Assembly: GCF_013410065.1 (NCBI RefSeq)
Contig: NZ_JACCCW010000001.1
Location: 1,669,187-1,733,186, forward strand
Origin: Granulicella arctica
GTDB lineage: Bacteria; Acidobacteriota; Terriglobia; Terriglobales; Acidobacteriaceae
Length of the DNA: 64,000 nt
Direction of reading: 5' to 3'
The position numbers were made by a program, and so were the translations under genes. Below, piece by piece: positions 54,641 to 63,885 of the stretch; position 1 is the stretch's first letter, and each line of letters begins with the position of its first letter. The notes under the pieces are model-generated. The model did not search any database. It was not told the DNA's origin and worked only from the letters and a program-made list of their open reading frames with translations.

Positions 54641-54955
54641 TTAATCATCGGAGTCTGTCCCGCGCTTTTTCTTCTTGCTGCCGCTATTGCCTGTCTCTGA
54701 AACACATTTCTCCGATACCCACACTGGGTTCGCGACCTTGCCGCTTGCGGCGCGATTGAAGGAGCGGTAGAGCTTTGCGACATCGACCCTTCCCTGATGC
54801 AACTCACGCTCCACCGCAGCGTGCATTGCTGAGATCAGATCATCGCGCAGCTCGTTCAAGACCTTGTCGATATAGATGTACGGCAATGGGACCCCAGCGT
54901 GTTCTCGCTCTATAAGAACGATACATGGTGGAAGGAGCGCCGGGAACACGATCAA
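54641..54955 (-). CDS. Small hypothetical protein (about 104 aa)
   Basis: The frame gives a plausible protein: PLPYIYIDKVLNELRDDLI, a helix AMHAAVERELHQGRVDVAKL, FNRAASGKVANPVWVSEKC and a Lys/Gly/Asp tail (GSKKKKRGTDSDD). The start is not settled: TTG at 54955 or a GTG two codons on, with no clear ribosome-binding site. It lies 16 bp after the GNAT gene in the same direction. No known domain is recognised; the amphipathic helices suggest a small interaction protein. Confidence 0.5.
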   Translation of the reverse strand: MIVFPALLPPCIVLIEREHAGVPLPYIYIDKVLNELRDDLISAMHAAVERELHQGRVDVAKLYRSFNRAASGKVANPVWVSEKCVSETGNSGSKKKKRGTDSDD

Positions 54956-54971
54956 GCCATTCTAATGGACC

Positions 54972-55487
54972 CTAAACCGCAATTGCGGATAGGCGTTTTT
55001 CGTAGCAGAGGAAGCGCAGTCCAGGGCGATATCGCAGGGTGATCTCCCCGGACAGAACATAGCCCAGTTTGGGGAACATCTTCTGCGTCACGCTGTTCTC
55101 CGTATTCGTGTCGACGCGTAGCACTGCTATATCCAGATCCTTTGCGACGATCTCGGCCTGCTGCATCAGCGCGCTGGCGACGCCCTGTCCGCGAAAGGCG
55201 GGGTCGACTGCGAGCCGATGTACGACTACAGCTTTTTCGGTCAAATCCCATCCGACCTGCTCGTAGTCGGGCTCCTGATCGGTGGTGAGGGCGGCGACTC
55301 CGGCGATGCCAGCCTCCGTTTCGGCGAGCCAAAGCGTACCTAGCTCGATGTCGGAGGAGAAGACTTCTGCATTGGGATAGGTCTCATCCCATTGAAGATT
55401 GCCCGTCGCCCGCATCAGCGGAACGACGTTTCGTACAAGCTGAATGAGTGCGGGGATGTCATTCTGAGTCGCGAGCCGGATCTGCAT
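54972..55487 (-). CDS. GNAT-family N-acetyltransferase
   Basis: This 171-residue acetyltransferase begins MQIRLATQNDIPALIQLVR and carries the acetyl-CoA loop in VVHRLAVDPAFRGQGVASAL, followed by LRVDTNTENSVTQKMFPKLGY, a typical GNAT ending. The conserved NxxA/V region and Tyr in GY fit the family. It may modify a small molecule, a protein N-terminus or a toxin. It is 32 bp away from the upstream small gene. Substrate unknown. Confidence 0.9.
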   Translation of the reverse strand: MQIRLATQNDIPALIQLVRNVVPLMRATGNLQWDETYPNAEVFSSDIELGTLWLAETEAGIAGVAALTTDQEPDYEQVGWDLTEKAVVVHRLAVDPAFRGQGVASALMQQAEIVAKDLDIAVLRVDTNTENSVTQKMFPKLGYVLSGEITLRYRPGLRFLCYEKRLSAIAV

Positions 55488-55519
55488 GACCTCACCATAT
55501 CAGGACACCATCTCTCGCT

Positions 55520-55798
55520 TCAATGGATGCGGAAGCGTTCGCGCATCAACCTTTGGAAGCGCGGTTTCCAGATCAGATCGAATGCCAGCTCCTTGCCGGG
55601 AAACATCGCCAGCGCGGCCTTGCGGCTGTCCCCGATCATCTGGGCTGCCTCGTCGATGGTGAGGGTTGAGTCCTGCGTGATGACCTGGATGACCATGTTC
55701 ATCATCATCTGGAGACGGCGGATCAGCTTCTGTTCTTCCGCCAGCTCCTCGGCGCTCATTGCGGGTAAGGGATCATTCTTCGTCTGTACAGGTTCCAA
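55520..55798 (-). CDS. Small helical protein (92 aa), TTG start
   Basis: The frame encodes EELAEEQKLIRRLQMMMNMV, a helix with VITQDSTLTIDEAAQMIGD, then KAALAMFPGKELAFDLIWKP and RFQRLMRERFRIH. TTG at 55798 has TGGAGGTG 6 nt upstream; ATG at 55813 lies before that site and ATG at 55759 lacks one, so TTG is the likely start. The all-helical, amphipathic pattern with a DEAAQMI segment suggests a small cytoplasmic protein. A much longer frame (to 56518) is an artefact running antisense to the outer-membrane gene. No family assigned. Confidence 0.7.
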   Translation of the reverse strand: MEPVQTKNDPLPAMSAEELAEEQKLIRRLQMMMNMVIQVITQDSTLTIDEAAQMIGDSRKAALAMFPGKELAFDLIWKPRFQRLMRERFRIH

Positions 55799-55906
55799 GC
55801 AGCACCTCCACATTTGATTTGACGTTCCGGCGATCATACCCGGTAACCCTCGAAAACGAAGGCTGATTGTTCCCGCGGGGGCTTGTCGAAGGTAAAATCT
55901 TCGTAG

Positions 55907-56542
55907 ATGAACATTTCGAAGCTTGCTCTCGCCCTGACGTCTGTCCTGTTCGCCGCTTCCACCGCCTCTGCACAGCTCAGCGCGTATGGAACTGTCACCG
56001 TTCGGCGCATGACCGACATTCCCTACACACAGGGATCCACGACCAACACGAACGGCAGCATCGATCCTGTGGGCGGCACCGGCGGCATCTTCTATGACTT
56101 CCGCAACGTGGGTCCGGTCCGGCTGGGTGTGGACGCACGCGGCAGCATTGTGAACAGTACGCAGGGGGCATACTCGGCTTATAACGCGGGCGGCGGCCAT
56201 ATTCGATCTGGGCTTGCCGGTATCCGAGCCACGTTCCATACCCCGTTCGTTCCTCTCAAGCCCTACGTGCAGGGTTCGGTTGGCGTGGCCAGTACCAACT
56301 TCGGGACACAATACAACAGCTCGCTCGCTACCTCCGGCGTGTCCAGCACGACAGGCGTCCAGTACAGCACGCATCTTGAGTACGATGCCTTCGCTGGCCT
56401 CGATATTTCCATCCTCCCGGTTCTGGACTTTCGCGTCGTAGAGCTGGGCTATGGAGCGGTTGAAGGCAACTCGCATACGTATCCCTTGGGAACGATCAGC
56501 ACCGGCATCGTGTTCCACCTTCCTTTTGGATTAGGCAAGTAA
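55907..56542 (+). CDS. Outer-membrane beta-barrel protein
   Basis: This 211-residue protein has a signal peptide (SKLALALTSVLFAAS, cleavage after ASAQ) and about eight beta strands with alternating hydrophobic residues, such as LGVDARGSIVNS, HIRSGLAGIRATFHT, FVPLKPYVQGSVGVAS and YDAFAGLDISILPV. It ends in a strand ISTGIVFHLPFGL. Tyr/Gly-rich turns and the length fit a small OmpW- or OmpA-like barrel. It is divergent from the 92-residue gene. No pore or ligand function can be read. Confidence 0.83.
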   Translation: MNISKLALALTSVLFAASTASAQLSAYGTVTVRRMTDIPYTQGSTTNTNGSIDPVGGTGGIFYDFRNVGPVRLGVDARGSIVNSTQGAYSAYNAGGGHIRSGLAGIRATFHTPFVPLKPYVQGSVGVASTNFGTQYNSSLATSGVSSTTGVQYSTHLEYDAFAGLDISILPVLDFRVVELGYGAVEGNSHTYPLGTISTGIVFHLPFGLGK

Positions 56543-56561
56543 AAGATTTCGGTTTTGACGG

Positions 56562-59309
56562 TCAGTCTGCCGCGCCGAGGACCTCGCGAAGTTGCCCATC
56601 GCGACTGAGCAGGAAGGTCGTCAGGCCAAACTCGTCGGTGCGGTAGAGATGCGTGTGAGCCGCTGCAAGGCGGTCGATCACCTCGGTTCGGGGATGGCCG
56701 AAGGTGTTTCCTCTGCCGACGGAGATGATCGCATCTTGTGGCGCTGCCGCCGCGAGAAAGACTGCCGTCGATGATGTTTGGCTGCCATGGTGTCCTACCT
56801 TGAGCAATGTCACTGGTTGCACTCGTCCGAAGGACAGCATGGCCCGCTCGCTGGCGGCTTCAGCGTCGCCCTCCAGCAGCACGGAAGCTTTGCCATCGGC
56901 CACGCGCAGCACCAGAGAGTCATTGTTGGTGGGTGCTCCGTGGTTGATGTAGCCTGCCTCGGGAGCCAGAACGTCGATCTGTGTGCCACCCCAAACGAAG
57001 CCGTCTCCTGCATGAAGATGCCGGACGGTCACTCCAAGCTGTTTTGCTTCGAGCAGCAGGCTCTGATAGGCGGCAGAGGCAGGGTCGATCGATACCCAGA
57101 GCTCGCGTGGGCGGAAGTTCCGCATCACGGCCGCCATGCCGCCCATGTGGTCGCTATGGGCGTGGCTTAGGGCGATCACGTCGAGGCGGCGGAGACGTCG
57201 CGACCACAGGTAGGGAGAGACTACCTCCTCGCCGACGTCGAACCGGCTGGTGGCGTCGGAGATCTCCTTGACGGTACCGGTTGGGCCTCCCGCATCGACC
57301 AGCATGGTCTTACCTGTCGGGCTGATAACGAGGATGGAGTCGCCCTGGCCGACGTCGATTGCGGTCACCTCCATGACGTTCGGGGTTACGGTGGCTGGTT
57401 CGGTCCAGAGTACGACTGCTGCGGCCAGCGGAAGGAGAACAGCCGCAATCGACGCCCATCGGCCTGATTGCCGCACCGCCCAGCAGCAGAAGATCCAGCA
57501 CCCCAGTACTCCAAGCGCGATCCACCAGACGGGTCCGGGGATGCGAAGGTCAGCCATCTGTATCCTGCTTACTCCTCCGATCAGGCTCGTGATCCCATGC
57601 AGCAGCAACGCGGTTCCCGCGCCCGGAGCCATCGCGAGCCAGGGGCTCAGCAGGGAAGCGAGGAATGTGATCACTGCCATGGGAGCCAGCACTGCCACCA
57701 GTGGAATGCTCGCCATATTTGCGGGTAACGCAAACATGGTCGCTCGATGGAAGTAGAGAGCCATGGGAAGGACCATGATCATCTCAGCGATGACGCCGAT
57801 GAGTGCGAGTTCGAGCGCCCAGAGGCTGCACCGGACGAGTGCTGCCGGCGCTCTGCTGGCGCGTTGGCCAAAGAGCTGCTGGAAGGCGTCGCCCCATATC
57901 CGGAGCATGACGCGGAGTTGTGCCAGGTGCGGTGGCATGCCGACATCGAGCCAACGGTCTCCGATCTTGCGTGCTGCCCGTGCGTGGGGGAGGAAGCTGT
58001 GCTCGCCTAGGGGCACTGCGATTCCGCCGATGGCCAGGATGGCTAGAAACGTCATCTGAAAGCTTGTCTCGAACAGGCTTCGCGGCGACCACACCAATAC
58101 CGCGAGTGACGCCGCTCCCAGGGCATTCAGCACATTGCGATCGCGGGAGAGCAGCCTTGCGACTAAGAAGACCGTTGCCATGGTCAACGCTCGCTGGACT
58201 GGGGCACCGAATCCGGTGAGCAGGGCATAGCCCGTCGTCAGCGCGATGGTCAGTAGGCTGACGCTCCACTCTCCCAGACGAAGGCGGCGCGCCAGAAAGA
58301 ACACGCCTCCAGCGAGAAGCGCTACGTGCATTCCTGATACGACGAACAGGTGGAACGAGCCTGTCCGCTCGAAACCGATTCGCAGTGTGTGGCTCAGGCG
58401 GGTTCGGTCGCCGAAGAGCATCGCGTTCAACATGCCCGCGTCGTCCGCGTGGAGTTGCATGACGCCGGGTAGTGCGCGATTCGCGCGGGAGTGAACGAAT
58501 CCCTCCATTCTGCTCGCTGCCCATGTCTGCGCTGCGTACAGCCTGCACTGTAAGTCTGATTGGCCCCACGGAGATGCAGCCTGTCCCAGACGCACTACCC
58601 GCGGTGCCTTGACGCTTGCGTGAGCGCCTATGCCTTGTTGTAGGAGGTAGTCGGCGTATTGCCATGCGCCGGGATCACGATACCGCTCGGGTACCTTCAT
58701 GCGCAGTGGAGCTTCGAGGAGCTCTCCACAGTGCAGGTCAGGCACGGGTCCGATGACTGTCATTCGTACTCCACCGCTTGTGGATGCCATCCATGCCACA
58801 TCGGGTGTCACCTCTTCCACTGCTTCGACGGCGAGGTCAATCGAAACAGCGTGTGCCTGCGCATCGTTTTGTCCTTCCGTCCAGAAGGTTGGATCGGCAT
58901 CGGCGTCGTTGTTTTCAGGCTGAGGAGGCAGCTCGCGCACACGGATCACTCGCCCCCGCACTGTGCGGCTGAGGCCATCCGCATAGGAGAGGAGTGCCTG
59001 TTGTGATGGGGGTGTCGGTTGTATCTGGGCGCACCATAAGCCGACGACGATCCAGACTCCGGCCACGGCTGTGATCGATGCCCAGCCACTCCCTCTCAGA
59101 CCGGGCCAAAGCAGAGCTGTCAGTAGGGCCAGCGCGATCAGGAGGACAATGGTCGGCTGCCACTGGTGCGCCATCACGATGCCCAGCGCAAACCAGATTG
59201 CTGCCGCCAGCGTGGGAGCGCGCCGCAAGCGAAGGCGCTCCACACCTGCGTCAGGCCAAAGCTCGCGTTGAACTCCTCTGCTCGCGAGAGCATTGCGTCC
59301 TGCCGACAT
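56562..59309 (-). CDS. comEC: DNA internalization protein ComEC/Rec2
   Basis: This large membrane protein (915 aa) forms the channel for transforming DNA. An N-terminal soluble part (DUF4131-type) with two helices is followed by the competence domain of about ten helices (GFERTGSFHLFVVSGMHVALL, LLTGFGAPVQRALTMATVFL, YFHRATMFALPANMASIPLVA). The C-terminal metallo-beta-lactamase domain reads VTAIDVGQGDSILVISPTG, ALSHAHSDHMGGM and KVGHHGSQTSS and may degrade the non-transported strand. Full length implies potential natural competence. It ends the minus-strand cofactor operon, 51 bp after rlmD. Confidence 0.94.
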   Translation of the reverse strand: MSAGRNALASRGVQRELWPDAGVERLRLRRAPTLAAAIWFALGIVMAHQWQPTIVLLIALALLTALLWPGLRGSGWASITAVAGVWIVVGLWCAQIQPTPPSQQALLSYADGLSRTVRGRVIRVRELPPQPENNDADADPTFWTEGQNDAQAHAVSIDLAVEAVEEVTPDVAWMASTSGGVRMTVIGPVPDLHCGELLEAPLRMKVPERYRDPGAWQYADYLLQQGIGAHASVKAPRVVRLGQAASPWGQSDLQCRLYAAQTWAASRMEGFVHSRANRALPGVMQLHADDAGMLNAMLFGDRTRLSHTLRIGFERTGSFHLFVVSGMHVALLAGGVFFLARRLRLGEWSVSLLTIALTTGYALLTGFGAPVQRALTMATVFLVARLLSRDRNVLNALGAASLAVLVWSPRSLFETSFQMTFLAILAIGGIAVPLGEHSFLPHARAARKIGDRWLDVGMPPHLAQLRVMLRIWGDAFQQLFGQRASRAPAALVRCSLWALELALIGVIAEMIMVLPMALYFHRATMFALPANMASIPLVAVLAPMAVITFLASLLSPWLAMAPGAGTALLLHGITSLIGGVSRIQMADLRIPGPVWWIALGVLGCWIFCCWAVRQSGRWASIAAVLLPLAAAVVLWTEPATVTPNVMEVTAIDVGQGDSILVISPTGKTMLVDAGGPTGTVKEISDATSRFDVGEEVVSPYLWSRRLRRLDVIALSHAHSDHMGGMAAVMRNFRPRELWVSIDPASAAYQSLLLEAKQLGVTVRHLHAGDGFVWGGTQIDVLAPEAGYINHGAPTNNDSLVLRVADGKASVLLEGDAEAASERAMLSFGRVQPVTLLKVGHHGSQTSSTAVFLAAAAPQDAIISVGRGNTFGHPRTEVIDRLAAAHTHLYRTDEFGLTTFLLSRDGQLREVLGAAD

Positions 59310-59360
59310 TCTTCACCCGCTATCCCTGCTCTACGTCACGCTGTCCCTGGACAGGCGTGA

Positions 59361-60617
59361 TCAGCGGCCTAAAACTACTACTGTCTCCATGTGAAACGTC
59401 TGCGGAAACAGGTCCAGCATGTGCACTTCGTTGATCGTGTAGCCGGAGTCTACCATCGCCTTGAGATCTCGCGCCAACGTCTGCGGATCGCAGGAGACGT
59501 AGACCATCTCGCGCGCCTTCACGCGTCCGAGCAGCTCGCAGACCTCCGCGCCCAGACCGGCTCGCGGAGGGTCCATGACGATGAGATCGGGTTTCTCTCG
59601 CTGGAGAACGGCTCCGCGTAGAAACTCTGCGGTGGTTGCGCCGACGGCACGTTTGCCGCTGCCCTTCAGAACGGCAGCAAGATCGCCGATCACTGTTTCG
59701 ACGCCGACTACCTCTGCGAACGAATCGGCGAGAGAGCGCGAAAACAGTCCCACTCCGGCGTACAAATCCCACGCCAGCGCACCCTTCCGGCCGTGCGTGA
59801 CGAGGCGGACCAACTCATCCACCAGAAAGCGGTTGACCTGGAAGAAGCTGCCGCGGCTTACCCAATACTCTTTGTCGGCGGCGCGATACTTTAGCCCGTC
59901 CGTGCCCCATCGTGCGCCGGGTTGCTCCTTTTTGCCTGAGGCTCCGACGATGATGACACCGGCTCCTACAAGCTCTGGTATCAGCTTCTTAAGGTGCTCG
60001 CAGAAGTGGGTGAAATCTGGGCCACGGTCGGATCGCAGGAAGAGGATCATCTGTAGGTGAGATTGATCGCTATTGGTAAAGAGCTCGACCTCAACGATCT
60101 GCCGAGCCCATGTCGCCAATGCCGGAGCATCTTCGATAACCGTGAGGATTGCCTTCGCTGTTCTCATCAGCAGCGGAGCCGCAATGGGGCACTCGCGGAT
60201 GGGAAGCATCTCATAGGAGCCGCGCCGGTTATAGCCGACCCTTAACGCCCCATCGACAGCCCCAACCCGCAGTCGAATTCGGTTGCGATACTCCCATGGT
60301 TCGTCGGTGTGGATCTGCAACTCGGGAAGGTCGGTTAGCCCCGTGGTTTCGAGCATCTCGCGTAGGATAGCTGCCTTCAGTCGCACCTGTGTTTCATATG
60401 TGGCGTGTTGATACTGACAGCCTCCGCACGCGCCGAAGTGCGGGCAACCTGGCGCGACCCGCTCGGGCGATGTAGTAACGATCTCGGCTAGTTCTGCATC
60501 GCTGACTTCGACAACTTCACCCGGTATGCTGAACGGCACGGAGAGGACAGCGCCATCTCCTGATGCCGCGCCCACGCCTGCGCCGCCGTAGATCCATTTG
60601 TCGATCGTGACTCTCAT
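59361..60617 (-). CDS. RNA uracil-C5 methyltransferase (RlmD/TrmA family)
   Basis: This 418-residue SAM-dependent enzyme methylates uracil C5 in 23S rRNA (position 1939 type) or tRNA. An N-terminal TRAM-like domain is followed by the Fe-S site CPHFGACGGCQYQH (Cys58, 64, 67, fourth Cys probably in ECPIAAP), the SAM core in LAWDLYAGVGLFSRSLAD, and the catalytic DPPRAGLGAEV and YVSCDPQTLARDL. The Fe-S cluster favours the RlmD/RlmCD type over TrmA. It lies 7 bp after the unknown 237-residue gene in the minus-strand operon. Confidence 0.92.
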   Translation of the reverse strand: MRVTIDKWIYGGAGVGAASGDGAVLSVPFSIPGEVVEVSDAELAEIVTTSPERVAPGCPHFGACGGCQYQHATYETQVRLKAAILREMLETTGLTDLPELQIHTDEPWEYRNRIRLRVGAVDGALRVGYNRRGSYEMLPIRECPIAAPLLMRTAKAILTVIEDAPALATWARQIVEVELFTNSDQSHLQMILFLRSDRGPDFTHFCEHLKKLIPELVGAGVIIVGASGKKEQPGARWGTDGLKYRAADKEYWVSRGSFFQVNRFLVDELVRLVTHGRKGALAWDLYAGVGLFSRSLADSFAEVVGVETVIGDLAAVLKGSGKRAVGATTAEFLRGAVLQREKPDLIVMDPPRAGLGAEVCELLGRVKAREMVYVSCDPQTLARDLKAMVDSGYTINEVHMLDLFPQTFHMETVVVLGR

Positions 60618-60624
60618 TGGGGCC

Positions 60625-61338
60625 TCAATCGTGACTCATATAGAACAGGCTCAACCGCGGCAGGTTGCGCGACTCCAGCATCCGTTTTTGCAGAAACTGC
60701 TGCTGCACCTGTTTGATCTGCACGGCCTGCATCTTGCCTTTGTATGGGGCCAGTTCACGCGCAGCCTGTTCCTTTAGAGCGGTGAGTTCTTCCTCGCTGG
60801 CCGATGTCATGAGGGCGGCGAATAGTCGTTCCTCTAACACGCTGAGGGTTCGGTCCAGCTCTTCGAGCGACGTCGCTGGGTCGAGTCCTAAACCTTCGGC
60901 GAGCCCTCGCAGGCGTGCTGCTACCTCTACGGCCACTGCGTCTGCTGGAGGTGCCAGCTTTGCCGCCGCGACAAGATCGGAGCAGCGTGTCAGATAGGTT
61001 GCGATGCGTTGCATCTCGAAGCCACTTTCGCGGTCCAGCTTCTCCGGTGCGGCAGCTCCGATTGCTGCCTCCTTCGCCTGTTCTACTGCCTCCACGACTG
61101 CCTGTGCGCACCAGGCCAGTCCATTCACCTTGCGAATGCGTCCGGTGGCGCGGCGAGTCTTCGCATCGTGCCGGTCGAAGGAGTCGTCGATCCCACGTAG
61201 TACTGCTTCGAGGGGAATGCCTGCCTCGCGCCATGTTTCGATCAGGGCCCAGTCCAGCGTAGAGAGCATCAGCAGCGATCCGCGCCGTTGCTGGAAGCGC
61301 TCCTCGATCTCCGTAAAGTAGTTGAAGTAATTCTCCAT
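60625..61338 (-). CDS. Conserved-looking helical protein (237 aa), function unknown
   Basis: This protein starts MENYFNYFTEIEERFQQRRG, continues SLLMLSTLDWALIETWREAG and is then almost entirely helical, with long amphipathic stretches of Ala, Glu, Arg and Leu (EELDRTLSVLEERLFAAL, EEELTALKEQAARELAPY). The opening FTEIEERFQQRRGS-LLLSTLDWALIE pattern looks like a conserved Acidobacteria-type protein, but I cannot name the family. It has no signal or membrane helix. It is between coaX (19 bp upstream) and rlmD (7 bp downstream) in the same operon, so a role in translation or cofactor biology is possible but unproven. Confidence 0.75.
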   Translation of the reverse strand: MENYFNYFTEIEERFQQRRGSLLMLSTLDWALIETWREAGIPLEAVLRGIDDSFDRHDAKTRRATGRIRKVNGLAWCAQAVVEAVEQAKEAAIGAAAPEKLDRESGFEMQRIATYLTRCSDLVAAAKLAPPADAVAVEVAARLRGLAEGLGLDPATSLEELDRTLSVLEERLFAALMTSASEEELTALKEQAARELAPYKGKMQAVQIKQVQQQFLQKRMLESRNLPRLSLFYMSHD

Positions 61339-61357
61339 TGGGAAGTGTTGGTCCTTA

Positions 61358-62164
61358 CTACGTGCTGCGTTTGCGATTCCGTTCCAGATGCCGTTCGTAG
61401 ACGATCCGCAGTCCGGTCAGTGTCAGCATCTCGTCTACTGTCTTGAGGTGCTTTGAGCCGCCTGCGATCAGTCTCGCGAGACCACCGGTTGCGACTGTTT
61501 TGGTCTCCGGTCCCATCTCGGCGATCATCCGTTCCAGGATGCCGTCTACGAGTCCGATATAGCCGTAGTAGAGCCCGATCTGGATGTTGTCGACGGTTCC
61601 GGTGCCGATGATCTTGGCAGGCTTCTTGACCTCGATACGTGGCAGCCGTGCGGCTCTGCTGAAGAGCGCGTCCGCCGAGATGCCCAGGCCGGGGGCGATC
61701 GCTCCGCCCAGGAACTCGCCCTTCTTCGAGATTACATCGAACGTTGTCGCTGTACCCATGTCCACGACAATTGTGGGGCCTCCGAATCTCTCAAAGGCGG
61801 CGACGCAGTTTACGATCCGGTCCGCCCCGACCTCAGAAGGGTTGTCGGTCAGCACCGGGAGGCCGGTCTTTACGCCGGGCTCAATGAACAGCGGCTTCAC
61901 CTTGAAGTAGAGCTCACTGACCTGCCGCAACATCCAATCGAGAGGAGGAACCACCGACGAGACTGCGATACCATCCACCACGCTCATATCGAGCCCGCGC
62001 AGGGCGAACAGGTTTCGTAGCGTGCTGCCGAACTCGTCCGTCGTCTGACCGGAGGGCGTGGTCATGCGCCAGTCTGCCACCAGAACCGCCGGTGCGCCCT
62101 CGGTCCCCAGCTTGTACAGTCCAAATACCGTATTCGAATTCCCTACATCGATCGCCAGCAACAT
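61358..62164 (-). CDS. coaX: Type III pantothenate kinase
   Basis: This 268-residue kinase makes 4'-phosphopantothenate in coenzyme A synthesis. The phosphate motif MLLAIDVGNSNTVFGLY, the ribose/pantothenate segment VGADRIVN and DMGTATTFDVISKKGEFLGG are the standard CoaX signatures. It is of the acetate-and-sugar-kinase fold, not feedback-inhibited like CoaA. It follows birA by 30 bp, the common birA-coaX pairing in many bacteria. Confidence 0.97.
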   Translation of the reverse strand: MLLAIDVGNSNTVFGLYKLGTEGAPAVLVADWRMTTPSGQTTDEFGSTLRNLFALRGLDMSVVDGIAVSSVVPPLDWMLRQVSELYFKVKPLFIEPGVKTGLPVLTDNPSEVGADRIVNCVAAFERFGGPTIVVDMGTATTFDVISKKGEFLGGAIAPGLGISADALFSRAARLPRIEVKKPAKIIGTGTVDNIQIGLYYGYIGLVDGILERMIAEMGPETKTVATGGLARLIAGGSKHLKTVDEMLTLTGLRIVYERHLERNRKRST

Positions 62165-62194
62165 CCTTGTTCTCCTACTACTCCGCGAGCTTGA

Positions 62195-62989
62195 TTACAG
62201 AGCGCGTACTCCGCCCGAAAACACTGTATGCCGCACGCCGTCGTCGCCCTCGACGAGCAAAAATCCCTCTGCGTTGAGGCCGGCGGTCACGCCAGTATAG
62301 CCGCCGTCCTCGCCTACCTGAACATGCTTGCCTCGCACCCAGCTCGACGCGTGTGCGAACCGCTCCAGCAGGTGATTGTCATTGGTCTCCAGCGAACGAA
62401 TCTCCTGATCGAGCGCACGCAGCAGGGCTGTCAGGAGGCTCTCGCGAGGCCATGGCTTTCCAGTCTCCTGTCGCAACGAGGTTGCCAATGTCGATAGCTC
62501 CGGAGGAAACTCCGCATGGTTCACGTTGATGCCAACTCCGATCACCGCGTAACGTAGCGTAGCCGGCTCCTCTGTCTGCGCAGCGAGCGCAGTCTCAACG
62601 AGGATGCCCCCGCACTTTTTCCCCGCCAGCAGAAGATCGTTGGGCCAGCGGATATCCGGCGTCAAACCGGTTACCTCGGCGATAGCGGTCTGCGTAGCGA
62701 GCCCGGTTGCAAGCGACAGCCAAAGTGCCCGCGTCAGCGGAAGCGATGGCCGCACCAGGGCGCTCACATAGAGCCCGTCCCCTGCGGCGGAGTGCCATGT
62801 ATGGCCGCCGCGCCCGCGTCCTGCGGTCTGCTCATCCGCGATCCAGACGCCGCCCTGTGTTCCGGCCTGCGCGGCTGCGAGCGCCAGGGTGTTGGTCGAC
62901 TTCACGGAGGGGAAGTGGTGTATCAATCCGGAGAACTGTGTTCCCGACAGCCCAGCTTCGACCGCCTCGGTCGAGAAACTAACTGGCAT
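62195..62989 (-). CDS. birA: Biotin-[acetyl-CoA-carboxylase] ligase, catalytic domain only
   Basis: This 264-residue enzyme attaches biotin to carboxylases. The adenylation and biotin site is in TAGRGRGGHTWHS, followed by RWPNDLLLAGKKCGGILVE and VIGVGINVNH. The protein has no N-terminal helix-turn-helix, so unlike E. coli BirA it cannot be a repressor. The ATG at 62989 lies in the nadC tail (11-bp overlap) with AGGA about 9 nt upstream; TTG at 62998 is a weaker choice. It is in the same transcript as nadC and coaX. Confidence 0.95.
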   Translation of the reverse strand: MPVSFSTEAVEAGLSGTQFSGLIHHFPSVKSTNTLALAAAQAGTQGGVWIADEQTAGRGRGGHTWHSAAGDGLYVSALVRPSLPLTRALWLSLATGLATQTAIAEVTGLTPDIRWPNDLLLAGKKCGGILVETALAAQTEEPATLRYAVIGVGINVNHAEFPPELSTLATSLRQETGKPWPRESLLTALLRALDQEIRSLETNDNHLLERFAHASSWVRGKHVQVGEDGGYTGVTAGLNAEGFLLVEGDDGVRHTVFSGGVRAL

Positions 62990-63860
62990 CCGCGGCAATC
63001 CTCATGCTCAGGTCGACCGCTACCGCTGAGTGCGTGAGCGCTCCCACTGAGATGAAGTCCACTCCTGCCAGCGCATAGGTCCGAACGGTCTTCAGATTCA
63101 TATTGCCTGAGGCCTCGACCGGCACGCCCGGAAGCGCCGCGCGAATCTGCTTCACGGACTTCTTCACTGCTGCGGGTGTCATATTGTCGAGCAGGATCGA
63201 CTCGGCTCCGCCGGCAATCGCCTGTTCCAGCTCTTCAGGGCTTCGCACTTCGACCTGTACTACCTGTCCCTTGCGTCTGCCCTTCAATGCACTCTCAAGA
63301 GCCGTGGGAAGGCCGCCACCGAGGGAGATATGGTTGTTCTTGATCAGGATTCCATCCTGTAGGTCGAGCCGGTGGTTTACGCCTCCGCCACACGATACGG
63401 CGTATTTGTCCAAAGCGCGGAGGCCGGGGATCGTCTTGCGGGTATCGAGGACCTTGGTCTTCGTCCCGGCAAGTTCCTTCACAAACTCGTTCGTCAGTGT
63501 GGCGATGCCGCTCATGCGCTGCATCAGGTTCAGGATCACGCGCTCGCACGACAGAATGGCCGCCGCCTTGTACCGGATGACTGCGATGGTCTGGCCCTTC
63601 TTTACCTTTACGCCGTCGAAGATCTCGGGATGGCTCACGACCTCGAACCGGCCAGTCGTACCGCTCATCTTTGCGAAGATCTCCAGGAAGGCCGGGATGC
63701 ACCCCAGCCCCGAGACGACACACGCCTGCTTTGCGACGATGGTTCCCGTCGCCCGCAACGTCGGAGAGACCGTCAACGCTGTCGTAACATCGGTTGCTGC
63801 CTTGTCTTCGGCCAGTGCTGCTTCCAGAATCGTTCGTACCCGTTTGCTCTTCCAGTCCAT
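62979..63860 (-). CDS. nadC: Nicotinate-nucleotide pyrophosphorylase (carboxylating)
   Basis: This 293-residue enzyme converts quinolinate and PRPP to nicotinate mononucleotide in de novo NAD synthesis. MSGIATLTNEFV, TRKTIPGLRALDKYAVSCGG, HRLDLQDGILIKNNHI and EVEVRSPEELEQAI-type segments (here VEVRSPEELEQAIAGG) and the closing LAGVDFISVGALTHSA are complete. Basic PRPP-binding residues are in place. It begins 25 bp after the valS stop and overlaps birA by 11 bp. Confidence 0.97.
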   Translation of the reverse strand: MDWKSKRVRTILEAALAEDKAATDVTTALTVSPTLRATGTIVAKQACVVSGLGCIPAFLEIFAKMSGTTGRFEVVSHPEIFDGVKVKKGQTIAVIRYKAAAILSCERVILNLMQRMSGIATLTNEFVKELAGTKTKVLDTRKTIPGLRALDKYAVSCGGGVNHRLDLQDGILIKNNHISLGGGLPTALESALKGRRKGQVVQVEVRSPEELEQAIAGGAESILLDNMTPAAVKKSVKQIRAALPGVPVEASGNMNLKTVRTYALAGVDFISVGALTHSAVAVDLSMRIAADAS

Positions 63861-63885
63861 GCAGTAATCCTAAACCCGATGCTGG

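Noticed and set aside
55814..56518. Upstream extension of the 92-residue protein to 332 codons
   Set aside because: The extension is antisense to the outer-membrane protein gene and lacks protein-like features; a Shine-Dalgarno site fixes the start at 55798.
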